This document shows, piece by piece, positions 46,117-54,035 of a DNA stretch of 64,000 nt. The stretch comes from Hyphomicrobium sp. (lineage in GTDB: Bacteria > Pseudomonadota > Alphaproteobacteria > Rhizobiales > Hyphomicrobiaceae): assembly GCA_021732485.1 (NCBI GenBank), contig JAKFUV010000018.1, forward strand, positions 1 to 64,000. Reading direction: 5' to 3'. A model generated the notes under the pieces. It had not been told where the DNA came from, did not search any database, and saw only the letters and a program-made list of their open reading frames with translations. Position 1 is the stretch's first letter. The number at the start of each line of letters is the position of its first letter. The position numbers and the translations under genes are program-made.

Positions 46117-47349
46117 TTAGCGGCTGAACACGACGGCCGGATCGATCCGGACGACTTTGATGATGGCGCTGATCGCCGCGAACACGCACATGCCAATCGT
46201 GATGGCGAATAGAACGCCCGCCAGTTGCGGCGTCATCACCACCGTCAGCTTGGTATCCTCGGCGGCGGCAATCACGCCCATCGCAAGTGAGATACCGAGT
46301 GCATAGCCGATCAACCCAGAAAGCACGGCCTGCATCAAAATGACTTTGACGATGTATCCGGCTCCTGCTCCGAGCGCGCGTAAGGTGGCGAACTCGTTGA
46401 TGTGGTCTTTGGTGCTCGAATACAGTGTTTGTGCGACGATGACGATACCAACGATGAGGCCAAGAACGGCTCCGGCGATCAACGCGGCACCGGCGCCTGT
46501 CTGGAACAACCAGTAGGCTTGGCTGCGCTTGACGAACTCGGTTTGCGTCAGCACTTCGGTATCGGGCAGGCGGCGTAGTATTTCGTTGCGCACCGCGTCG
46601 CGGTCGGCGCCATCAGATAGCAACACCCGCTCGTAAGTGGCTTGATTTTGGCCAATGCCGGTCAGGCGGCGAGCTTCCTCGATGTTCGTGAACACGAACG
46701 GTAGTGTCGTGAACGACCGGATTTTGCGCGTGACAGCCGCGATTTCAACGTTCACGCCGTTGATTTCCGCCTGGTCCTTGACGGCCGTGATGCCGAGATC
46801 GGGAAAATAGCTTTTGTCTATAGCGACCGTGGTCGGCGCATTGAGTGCACCCCGGCTGCCGTCGGCGATGTTCCAGGGAAGCGGTCGATCGCTGACGGCT
46901 TCCGAACCGATCAGCAGCACCGTGTTGGTTCCGCCGGCTGGTTTGCGCCAGCGGGCAAATGACACGACCATGTCCTCGACATGAGCGACGCCCGGCACCG
47001 ACAACGCCATGTGCCGCTCGCGGCCGGATAGCGGCGAGGGGTCATCGAAGCTTTTGGTGCCAAGCGGCACGATCCAATAGTCGGCGGGGGCCTGATCGAG
47101 GATGGCTGCAATTTTCTTTTCCGAACCGAGATAAATCCCCGACTGAATGGCAACCAGCACCACCGAAAAAACAATGCCGACAATCGTGACGATGAAGCTC
47201 AGGCGATCGTGGAACAGGTTGCGATAGGCGAGCTTGGCGACCATCGGAATACGGCGGGGTGCGCGCGGCCGGTTGGCGGGCCTTGTTTTCGTCTGCGTGC
47301 TGGCGCGAGCAACGGCGCCTTGAGCGGATGAGTTGACTGCGAGATCCAT
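46117..47349 (-). CDS. ABC transporter permease, DevC/MacB-FtsX type
   Basis: This inner-membrane permease of 410 residues has four expected helices: one near residue 50 (FIVTIVGIVFSVVLVAIQSG), a large periplasmic domain (about 70-270), then three C-terminal helices (GAGAALIAGAVLGLIVGIVI, VILMQAVLSGLIGYALGISL, PQLAGVLFAITIGMCVFAAI). The RNLFHDRLSF and EFATLRALGAG motifs are typical of DevC-like proteins of the FtsX superfamily. It works with the ATPase immediately downstream. The likely adaptor (DevB-like) is encoded 4.3 kb away. The exported substrate is not known; in cyanobacteria, DevBCA exports glycolipids. Confidence 0.92.
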   Translation of the reverse strand: MDLAVNSSAQGAVARASTQTKTRPANRPRAPRRIPMVAKLAYRNLFHDRLSFIVTIVGIVFSVVLVAIQSGIYLGSEKKIAAILDQAPADYWIVPLGTKSFDDPSPLSGRERHMALSVPGVAHVEDMVVSFARWRKPAGGTNTVLLIGSEAVSDRPLPWNIADGSRGALNAPTTVAIDKSYFPDLGITAVKDQAEINGVNVEIAAVTRKIRSFTTLPFVFTNIEEARRLTGIGQNQATYERVLLSDGADRDAVRNEILRRLPDTEVLTQTEFVKRSQAYWLFQTGAGAALIAGAVLGLIVGIVIVAQTLYSSTKDHINEFATLRALGAGAGYIVKVILMQAVLSGLIGYALGISLAMGVIAAAEDTKLTVVMTPQLAGVLFAITIGMCVFAAISAIIKVVRIDPAVVFSR

Positions 47350-47503
47350 GACCTGTCCTGCTCCACAAGGTGTTCCGCGCGCGCTGCCGGTTCACGAGAT
47401 GATGGTCGAATAATTGGCCGTCGATGCCCCAAAATGCTGTTCCCCGCGACACACTTTATCTGACGTGTGTCGCAGGGAGTGAGGGATCGATCGGCGTCGT
47501 TAG

Positions 47504-48166
47504 TTATTCACAAGGGACATCGACCAAGCCAGCGATTGCGGCCGAGAATTTACGGCAAACGCGTTTGACCTTAGCTGAAATATTGACCGTATTTTCAGCG
47601 ACCGGCGCCCGGTTGACAACTGGGGCGGCAACTGGGGTCACGACGGGGACGGCAACGGCTTCGGCCGTCGGCGCCACGACCGCCGGAGTTTCGATTCTGA
47701 CGTCCGGCGTGACGGTTGGCGTGACCGTCGTCGCCGGTGTGATCGTGGCTGTCTGCGTGACGGCCGGTTCCACAGCTTTGATCTCGCCAGTGTTAACCGC
47801 GGTTGGCGCCGCAGCCGGTGTATCGGGCACCTGGATCACCGGCACCGTGTCGGTCGCGATGGTCTTTGGCTCGTAGGTCGCCGTTTTGACTGGCTTGGCA
47901 GCTCGCCGAACGCGCGGAGCTGGTGCCTCGGCCACGATCGCCTTTTTCTTCTCAGCCTTGGCTGCTTGCTTTTTCACGTAGCTCGGCTTCTGGGCGCGGC
48001 GCTCGTACCCAGAGTGGCGTTCGGCGTTCTGGTTCATCAGCGAGTGGGCGACAAATACGCCAAGCGGGAAGCCGAAGCCGAGGCGGACACCGCCGGCCTC
48101 GGCCGAGGTCGTTAGAGCCGAGCCAGCGATCAGAGCAGCGGCGAGTGTGAGAGCGGTCTTGGTCAT
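47504..48166 (-). CDS. Secreted low-complexity protein with C-terminal CRKFSAA motif (A)
   Basis: This 220-residue exported protein has an excellent ribosome site (AGGAGGT) before MTKTALTLAAALIAGSALTT, a signal peptide. Then comes a basic region (SYVKKQAAKAEKKKAIVAEA) and a long Val/Thr/Pro/Ala-rich stretch (about 100-195). It ends with a conserved tail, VKRVCRKFSAAIAGLVDVPC followed by E. The tail is nearly identical to that of the next protein upstream (48404-48949). Two cysteines at fixed spacing suggest a disulfide or an anchoring signal. I do not recognise a function. The start at 48166 is preferred to 48280. It lies downstream of the DevC-type permease, separated by 154 bp. Confidence 0.8.
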   Translation of the reverse strand: MTKTALTLAAALIAGSALTTSAEAGGVRLGFGFPLGVFVAHSLMNQNAERHSGYERRAQKPSYVKKQAAKAEKKKAIVAEAPAPRVRRAAKPVKTATYEPKTIATDTVPVIQVPDTPAAAPTAVNTGEIKAVEPAVTQTATITPATTVTPTVTPDVRIETPAVVAPTAEAVAVPVVTPVAAPVVNRAPVAENTVNISAKVKRVCRKFSAAIAGLVDVPCE

Positions 48167-48403
48167 GGCAACCTCCTGAAGGGCGAATGTGGGGCCGGCC
48201 TCAACCACCGGCGATGAGAGAAGAATGCTCTCGCTCGCGGGATTTTGATGTTCCGGGCGTAACACGTGATCGCCCGGCATTTTTGGTCGATATTTCTTAA
48301 TTATTACAATATGTTGACTTTGTTTTGCTTAACAAAGCCATCGTCTATCTTGAAAGCAGCGACGGCCGGCTTTGATTGCCCAGCTGCCGCTCGGTCGAGT
48401 TGC

Positions 48404-48949
48404 TTATTCGCACGCGACTTCGACGAGGCCATCAACGGCGGCCGAGAACTTGCGACAGATCTTCTTTGCCGTCGCAGAGCGTTGGTTGGCGACTTTGGCT
48501 GTCGCGGGCTTGGACTCCTGAGCGGCGGAAACTGCGATCGCAGCCGGTTGAGCGGGAGCCGTGGTCGCGATGTCGGTTGCAACCGTTGTCGACGGGGCGG
48601 CTGTTGCAACGGGTGACGCGGGAACCGTGACGGCAGGCGTTGAGTCAGTGTCCGGCGCCACTTCGGCATTTGCCAATTTGATGCGCGCCGCAGCGGCGCT
48701 GCGTTTGGCGGCAGCGACACGCCGCTCGGCGGCCGCGTCGGCCCGGGCCTGTTGCGCGCGAAGTCTAACGGCCGCTTGACGACGCGCGGTGAGGTTCGCT
48801 GCGCTACTGCGGCTTTGGTAGCTCGAGTAGCCAGATCCGCCACCGTAGCCGCCGCCATATCCGCCGCCGCAGCCGCCGGCTTCTGCTGCGGTCGCGACGG
48901 CGCTGGTGGCAAGTACGACAGTGGCAAGAGCGAGAGAAATCTTGGTCAT
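48404..48949 (-). CDS. Secreted Gly/Ala-rich protein with C-terminal CRKFSAA motif (B)
   Basis: This 181-residue exported protein starts MTKISLALATVVLATSAVAT (signal peptide). It has a glycine-rich segment (GGCGGGYGGGYGGGSGYSSY), an Ala/Arg-rich helical region (about 50-90) and a Pro/Ala/Thr linker, and ends TAKKICRKFSAAVDGLVEVA then CE. The tail matches that of the neighbour at 47504 almost residue for residue, while the middle regions are unrelated. The gene spacing (237 bp) allows separate promoters. GGAG about nine bases upstream supports 48949. Function is unknown; a cell-surface protein is likely. Confidence 0.8.
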   Translation of the reverse strand: MTKISLALATVVLATSAVATAAEAGGCGGGYGGGYGGGSGYSSYQSRSSAANLTARRQAAVRLRAQQARADAAAERRVAAAKRSAAAARIKLANAEVAPDTDSTPAVTVPASPVATAAPSTTVATDIATTAPAQPAAIAVSAAQESKPATAKVANQRSATAKKICRKFSAAVDGLVEVACE

Positions 48950-49082
48950 GTCAGTCTCCAGTGGTGTGTGATCGGCGGTTGGTTTTCCGTGATCGATGAT
49001 GGTCGAAGCGTTACGGACTTGACGTTGCAACGCTGTGCTGATCGGAAAAGGCAAGCAACGTGACGCGGATATGTCCCGTGAT

Positions 49083-49940
49083 TTATGCCGCTTTGGCGAG
49101 CGGTTGCGAAATTGCGGTAACGTGCGGGCTCGACGTCACCAGCCGCGCAACGAACGCGGCGATGGCGTCAACGACCAGGTGGCGCTGCCGGTCGACGGTG
49201 ATGATGTGATAGCAATCATCGAGCACGACGAGATCGACGCTGCCGGCCAACCCATCGCGCAGATACGTCGCGTTGCTGATCGCTGCATAATCGTCTTCGA
49301 GCGGGTGCACGATCAGCGAGGGCTGACGCACGGATGGCAAAAGCTTTTTCACCGCTTTCACCAATCGGCGATGTTCAAAGATCGCGCCGCCGGGCGTAAT
49401 TGCGTGACCGGTTTCAGTGGCGCCGCGCGAGGCTCGCGCCCGCTGAATAAAGTCGCGGATGCGGCTGTCCTTGATGCCGTGCGGATTGTGGTGGGGAAAC
49501 GAGAACAGGTTTGCCACGCACTTTTGCCCGACGAGACGGAACAGGCGCGCGTACCACGGGACCATCCAGCCGTTCAGCCACAGTGTCGGCGCGAGCAGCG
49601 TCGTCGCCTGAACTTTATCGGGGTGCTTGGCGGCCAGCATGACGGCGAGGACGGCGCCGGTTGATAACCCGCCGGCAATGACGACGTCGCAATCCTTGCG
49701 CAACTCGATCAGCGCTTTTTCAGCACTCGCGTACCAGTCGGACCACGATGAAGCTTTCATGTCGTCAGCGCTACCGCAATGGCCGGCTAACTGCGGGCAC
49801 GACACCGTGTAGCCGTGCTTGGCCAGCGCGCCGGCGACGTAGCGCATTTCAACCGGTGTGCCGCACAAGCGATGAAGCAGAAGGATGCCGACCTTGCCGC
49901 CGTTGATTTTGAAGCTGACGTCTGAGCCCGTCGATGTCAT
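49083..49940 (-). CDS. Alpha/beta hydrolase, carboxylesterase-like
   Basis: This 285-residue alpha/beta hydrolase has the oxyanion region LLLHRLCGTPVEMRYVAGAL, the nucleophile elbow GGLSTGA (Gly-x-Ser-x-Gly), an acid in HPLEDDYAA and a His in DDCYHIITVD. It is close to the Est30/monoacylglycerol-lipase-like serine hydrolases. The usual HG of the oxyanion loop is HR here. No signal peptide is seen, so it is probably cytoplasmic. The start at 49940 is used; the open frame to 50180 overlaps the next gene. It is the last gene of a possible operon with the 145-residue protein and the cold-shock-like protein. Confidence 0.88.
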   Translation of the reverse strand: MTSTGSDVSFKINGGKVGILLLHRLCGTPVEMRYVAGALAKHGYTVSCPQLAGHCGSADDMKASSWSDWYASAEKALIELRKDCDVVIAGGLSTGAVLAVMLAAKHPDKVQATTLLAPTLWLNGWMVPWYARLFRLVGQKCVANLFSFPHHNPHGIKDSRIRDFIQRARASRGATETGHAITPGGAIFEHRRLVKAVKKLLPSVRQPSLIVHPLEDDYAAISNATYLRDGLAGSVDLVVLDDCYHIITVDRQRHLVVDAIAAFVARLVTSSPHVTAISQPLAKAA

Positions 49941-50079
49941 GGCGTCCTCGAAATCGGTGAGTTGATGATGCTGCAGTCTCGCGTGTCGGCGGCCGCGCAG
50001 CAGTTCCGCTCGGAACAGGGTGCGGAGCGAAGCGAAGAATGGCGACACGGCAAGGCTCGGCCGATAAGCGGCGCGTGGA

Positions 50080-50517
50080 TCAAGCCGCGAGGCGTTCGAC
50101 CATCGGCTGGTCGATGATTGCCGCGCGCGGCGTTGCGGCGGTGTCGAGAGCCAGTACAAAACACTGTGTTTTGAAGCCAAAATGGGCGTTCAGACGCTGC
50201 GTTGCTGCAACGTCGATTGCGGCCGCGATCAACTTGAAGCCGCGCTTGAGGAACAGCTCCTTCAAGCGGCGTGCACCAAAAACATCGATCAGCGCCCGAA
50301 AGCGAAGCGCCACGGCCAAGCGCAGATGCGGCTGATCGGCGTAATGGCGCCAGAGCATAGTTTCGACACGGCGAAAATCGTCCTCGGCTAGGCCATAGAG
50401 AAGCGCGAGGCCGCGACCTTCGGCGATTAGATGCTGCATCGGCAGCATCAAATCGCTGGCGTCAACGGGCTGCACATCAGTCGCGTCGACGACGGGGCTA
50501 ATTTGAGCGCGTGCCAT
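50080..50517 (-). CDS. Unknown small protein
   Basis: I do not recognise this 145-residue protein. It is soluble-looking and helical, with LMLPMQHLIAEGRGLALLYG, RVETMLWRHYADQPHLRLAV and a C-terminal part ending MVERLAA that includes FGFKTQCFVLALDTAATP. GGGAG lies nine bases before the ATG at 50517. It sits 26 bp downstream of the cold-shock-like gene, so co-transcription is likely. The ORF has normal codon use. Confidence 0.65.
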   Translation of the reverse strand: MARAQISPVVDATDVQPVDASDLMLPMQHLIAEGRGLALLYGLAEDDFRRVETMLWRHYADQPHLRLAVALRFRALIDVFGARRLKELFLKRGFKLIAAAIDVAATQRLNAHFGFKTQCFVLALDTAATPRAAIIDQPMVERLAA

Positions 50518-50543
50518 GGTCGTGATCTCCCGGTGTTGACTAA

Positions 50544-50762
50544 TCACAATCCGACGCCGCCGAAGGCTGCCCACGGCGATCCCGCCAAGACGATGACTTC
50601 GCGGGCTTTGATGGCATTCGCATCGAAGTAGACTTCGACACCTTCGAGGTCATCGCGGCGGTTGAGGATCGCCGACTGCTCGAAGCGGTACTTGCGGCCA
50701 TCTTCGGATTTGATGATGCCGACGCCGAGGTCGCTGCGGAATTTGGTGATTTCGCCGTACAT
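50544..50762 (-). CDS. Cold-shock/OB-fold-like small protein
   Basis: This 72-residue protein reads like a shortened, diverged cold-shock domain: GEITKFRSDLGVGIIKSEDG, KYRFEQSAILNRRDDLEGVE, then VYFDANAIKAREVIVL. The usual GFGFI (RNP1) is GVGII, and the RNP2 segment is weak, so nucleic-acid binding is uncertain. AGGAG seven bases upstream supports the start. It is the first gene of a probable operon with the unknown 145-residue protein and an alpha/beta hydrolase, and divergent from creA. Confidence 0.75.
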   Translation of the reverse strand: MYGEITKFRSDLGVGIIKSEDGRKYRFEQSAILNRRDDLEGVEVYFDANAIKAREVIVLAGSPWAAFGGVGL

Positions 50763-50954
50763 GGGGTTCTCCTATGACTTGCGTGTTCAGGACGATCACG
50801 TCGTCCGTGAGGGCACTTTGCGGGACAGCACGTTGGCTGGCTGTTCCGGCCGTGACACGTGAATTTGTGTAATAAGGAACGGCCAGCGGCGGGCCGGCGT
50901 TAGCGACCCACTCAGGGGCATTGAGTTTTTCAGTCATCAGCGCGGGGACGACAT

Positions 50955-51476
50955 ATGCGACGTGCAACGAGATTATTGGCGGGCGGATTTTTGGCAGCGC
51001 TTGCGTGGGTGTCCGCATATCCAGCGTCGGCGGAAACGCCGGATCTCATCTACAAGAAAACGACGGTTTGGAAATTCCTGTCGCCCGATAGCAAGATCGG
51101 AACCTATGGCATCGACGACCCCGAAGTGGATGGCGTCGCCTGTCACTTCAGCGTACCGGAAGTCGGCGGATGGAAGGGCTGGCTCGGTCTCGCCGAAGAG
51201 TTGTCGCAGGCGTCGCTGTCATGCCGCCAATTCGGCCCGATCAAATTCAAGCGCAAGCTGGAACAGGGCGAAGAAATGTTTAGCCAACGCCGCTCATTCT
51301 TTTTCAAGCGGATGCAGATCGTTCGCGGCTGCGACACCAAGCGGAATATGCTGGTGTACCTCGTTTATACCGACAAACTGATCGAGGGCAGTCCTGAGAA
51401 CTCGACGTCTAGCGTGCCGATCGCGCCATGGGGCGCCGATACGCCGGTCAAATGTTCCGAGTGGATTTCGGAATAG
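50955..51476 (+). CDS. creA: CreA family exported protein
   Basis: This 173-residue protein has a signal peptide (LLAGGFLAALAWVSAYPASA) and the CreA core: YKKTTVWKFLSPDSKIGTYG, DDPEVDGVACHFSVPEVGGW, GWLGLAEELSQASLSCRQFG and FSQRRSFFFKRMQIVRGCDT. Cysteines in the core are probably disulfide-bonded in the periplasm. CreA's cellular role is not established, though the gene is conserved in proteobacteria. It is divergent from the cold-shock-like gene with a 192-bp intergenic region. Confidence 0.93.
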   Translation: MRRATRLLAGGFLAALAWVSAYPASAETPDLIYKKTTVWKFLSPDSKIGTYGIDDPEVDGVACHFSVPEVGGWKGWLGLAEELSQASLSCRQFGPIKFKRKLEQGEEMFSQRRSFFFKRMQIVRGCDTKRNMLVYLVYTDKLIEGSPENSTSSVPIAPWGADTPVKCSEWISE

Positions 51477-51607
51477 CTTGAAAAATGCTGGCGGAGAAGA
51501 TCGAGGCTTGGCAGCGGCGCTGCCGGCCTCAGTCCTCGCCGCCGCGAGATGCATCGTGCCGCGCTAAGGAGGACGCACGGCACCCGCATCTGTCTCACGG
51601 CATGTCG

Positions 51608-52705
51608 CTACTTGAAAAACGCATCCGCGCGCATGCCCGGCAACAACGGAACCTTGCCGTCGAGATCGATCGTGACCTCAAGCACTTCGACATCCGTCGG
51701 ACGGCGCGCACCACGCAGTGCGAATTTTGGCGATGCCAGCGTCGGCGCAAGTTCGGTGACCGTTCCGGTGAATTCGCGGTCTGGATAGGCGTTCGACTTG
51801 ACCGAGACCTTGCCGCCGAGCTTGATCTTCGAGACGTCGTATTCGTCGACTTCGGCCTTGAGACGGACGACGGACATGTCGCCGATCACGACCAGCGCTT
51901 GATCCGGCGATGGCGCGACCATTTCGCCGGCCTTGGCGGGCAACTGCAAAACAGTGCCGGCGACGGGCGCGCGAATGCGGGTTTTTTCGAGCAAGGCTTC
52001 AGCGACGGCGACATCGGACCGGGCGGCTTGGAGCGCTGATTCCAAGCGGCTTGGTGCCGGGACATCGGATTTCGATTGTGCCACCGCGTAAGAGCCGCGC
52101 TCTTTCTGTAGCTTTTCTTTGGCCGTGGTGACGCGGCCGCGGGCGTCGTTGACGCGCTCGGCGCTACCGGTGCCAACGCGCTTGGCCTGCAATTCATACT
52201 CGAGTTCGAAGCGGGCATTGGTCAAGCCGCGCTCGGCAGAAAAGACATTATCTTCGGCTTTGCGCAGGTCTTCGCGGTCGCGTTCGAGGGCTTGGCCGTC
52301 ACGCTCGCGTTTGCGCGAGGCGGCTTCGGTTTCTGCCGCTTGCAGCCGGGCGCGGGCTTCTTCATCGTCCAGCCTGATGAGCAGTTCGCCGTCTTCAACG
52401 ACATCATTCAACTTGACCAGAACCTCAGCGATGCGGCCAAGCAGTTGTGCGCCGACGCGGACCTGTCCGGTGCGGGGTTCAATGCGACCGGGCGCGGCTG
52501 CCAGCCAATCGATCTTGGTGGCGGCTTCGGCGGCCGGCGTGTCACCAGCGGCGAAGGCGGGCGTCGAGAACGCGAAACTGCCAAGCCCAAGTGGTCCAGG
52601 CGCCAAAGCCAACGCGCCAGCCAGCGCCGCCAGTGTGATGGCCAGTCGGCGGCGGGGCGACGTGAACCGGGTCTGCTTCCGGCTCTGGGTCGAAAAAGTG
52701 CTCAT
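51608..52705 (-). CDS. HlyD/DevB-family membrane fusion protein
   Basis: This 365-residue periplasmic adaptor of an ABC exporter starts after AAGGAGG. It has a membrane anchor/signal (LAITLAALAGALALAPGPLG) and a biotinyl-lipoyl-like half (GRIEPRTGQVRVGAQLLGRI, VEDGELLIRLDDEEARARLQ). A long coiled-coil hairpin (about 115-230) leads into the second lipoyl half (TRIRAPVAGTVLQLPAKAGE) and a beta-barrel domain (VVRLKAEVDEYDVSKIKLGG; VPLLPGMRADAF). The family is DevB-like. The matching DevA and DevC genes are at 45353-47349 on the same strand, with six genes in between. It probably links that permease to an outer-membrane factor that is not in this window. Confidence 0.9.
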   Translation of the reverse strand: MSTFSTQSRKQTRFTSPRRRLAITLAALAGALALAPGPLGLGSFAFSTPAFAAGDTPAAEAATKIDWLAAAPGRIEPRTGQVRVGAQLLGRIAEVLVKLNDVVEDGELLIRLDDEEARARLQAAETEAASRKRERDGQALERDREDLRKAEDNVFSAERGLTNARFELEYELQAKRVGTGSAERVNDARGRVTTAKEKLQKERGSYAVAQSKSDVPAPSRLESALQAARSDVAVAEALLEKTRIRAPVAGTVLQLPAKAGEMVAPSPDQALVVIGDMSVVRLKAEVDEYDVSKIKLGGKVSVKSNAYPDREFTGTVTELAPTLASPKFALRGARRPTDVEVLEVTIDLDGKVPLLPGMRADAFFK

Positions 52706-52871
52706 TGCGATCCTCCTTAAGGGTCAGAGCCGACCGGCGCCTTGGGCTCCGGTAGCATCATGAGCGACGCTAGCGAGTGTACGCCACAGTTTCTGTCACT
52801 GTGGGAACAGCTTGCATTTGTCGTGAAAGATTGGCGTTTGCGGTCCGGTGCCGGTGTGGCCCAACGCACGC

Positions 52872-52898
52872 AAAAAGCCCCGGTTTAGCACCGGGGCC
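52872..52898 (-). terminator. Intrinsic terminator after the small exported protein gene
   Basis: On the minus strand GCCCCGGT pairs with ACCGGGGC around a five-base loop, followed by TTTTT. It lies 57 bp after the stop of the gene at 52955 and so ends that transcript before the DevB-like gene. Confidence 0.9.
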
Positions 52899-52954
52899 TC
52901 AGCAGGCGGGGGAGTAAATAATAGGGCTGAAACGCCGCTAAAATCGTTCTCCGA

Positions 52955-53218
52955 TTAGTGGCACATCTCGCGCAGCGTCCAGCCGACGATCTTGCATTTC
53001 TCGACGCCGCCGATCACGACGCAGCGGCGCTCAGGCAAACGCTGATAGTCGCAATAATAATTTCCGGCATGGCCCGAGTAGCCATGCATCGGCTTTGCAA
53101 ACTTGTAATCCTGGACGAAAACTTCCTTGGCGTCGCCAGCGAGGACGGGCGTTGCAGCGGACACGGCGACCGCCGCGAAGGCGGCTGCGATGGCGAGTGA
53201 CGTGCGGAGAGCGGTCAT
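52955..53218 (-). CDS. Small secreted cysteine-containing protein
   Basis: This 87-residue protein has a signal peptide (AIAAAFAAVAVSAATPVLAG) and a mature part of about 60 residues with four cysteines: GNYYCDYQRLPERRCVVIGG, EKCKIVGWTLREMC, ending CH. The even spacing suggests two disulfides. AAGGAGG lies upstream of the ATG at 53218; an earlier ATG at 53260 is not needed. Similar tiny secreted proteins are common in Hyphomicrobiales; function is unknown. It is followed by its own terminator. Confidence 0.8.
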   Translation of the reverse strand: MTALRTSLAIAAAFAAVAVSAATPVLAGDAKEVFVQDYKFAKPMHGYSGHAGNYYCDYQRLPERRCVVIGGVEKCKIVGWTLREMCH

Positions 53219-53458
53219 CGGGTAATCCTCCTTGCAGGGCTGAGACGGGCTGTGCTGCACCAGGGGTATCTGGCCGATCAGCGCGTCGATCAGTCGAATT
53301 TATGCAAACGAAGCGTGCGAGGATGTTCCGCGCGGAACACTTGAACAGGCGCGGCCGTTGGGCCAGTAACTTCGCTGGCCTCGTCATCTCGCGCGCTGAT
53401 CCGATTCAGCGATTACGATGTTAATAGTCATGCACAAAATTGATCAGGTGGGCCGCAG

Positions 53459-54031
53459 ATGAGGAAACTAATCGCCACGGCGCTGGGCTTAGGGGCCATG
53501 CTGCTGGCCGCACCAAGTTCCGGTCCTGCGGGCGCCGCGACTGGGTCTGCTTATGATTTCGAGTTTCAATCGATCGACGGGTCACCACTGAAGTTGGCCG
53601 ATTGGCGCGGCAAGGCCCTCCTCGTCGTCAACACGGCGTCGTTCTGCGGCTACACCAAGCAATACGAGGGCTTACAGAAGCTCTGGTCGACATATGAAGC
53701 TGCCGGGCTTGTCGTGGTTGGCGTTCCGTCAAACGATTTCGGCAACCAGGAGCCAAACGGCGAAGGCGAGATTAAGAAATTCTGCGAGGGCGCCTTCGGT
53801 ATCACCTTCCCGCTGACGACGAAGCAACCGGTCATCAGCCCGACTGCGCATCCGTTTTACAAATGGGCGACAGCAGCGGCTGGCGCCGATGGTCAGCCGA
53901 ATTGGAACTTCCACAAATACTTAATTGGCCGCGACGGCCGCTTGGTGCGCTCGTTCTCGACCCAGACGACACCGCTGTCGGCCGAGCTGACAGGCTGGAT
54001 CGAGAAGGTTCTCGCAGAACCTGCGTCGTAG
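53459..54031 (+). CDS. Glutathione peroxidase, exported
   Basis: This 190-residue glutathione peroxidase-like thiol peroxidase has a signal peptide (ATALGLGAMLLAAPSSGPAG), predicting a periplasmic location. The catalytic Cys is in NTASFCGYTKQYEGLQKL, the Trp-Asn pair in GQPNWNFHKYLIGRDGRLV, and the FGNQEP loop carries the conserved Asn-Gln. It is a Cys, not selenocysteine, enzyme. In bacteria such enzymes often use thioredoxin. It is followed four bases later by the photolyase-like gene, so they are co-transcribed. The upstream 240 bp is the divergent promoter region with the small secreted protein gene. Confidence 0.93.
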   Translation: MRKLIATALGLGAMLLAAPSSGPAGAATGSAYDFEFQSIDGSPLKLADWRGKALLVVNTASFCGYTKQYEGLQKLWSTYEAAGLVVVGVPSNDFGNQEPNGEGEIKKFCEGAFGITFPLTTKQPVISPTAHPFYKWATAAAGADGQPNWNFHKYLIGRDGRLVRSFSTQTTPLSAELTGWIEKVLAEPAS

Positions 54032-54035
54032 CCGG

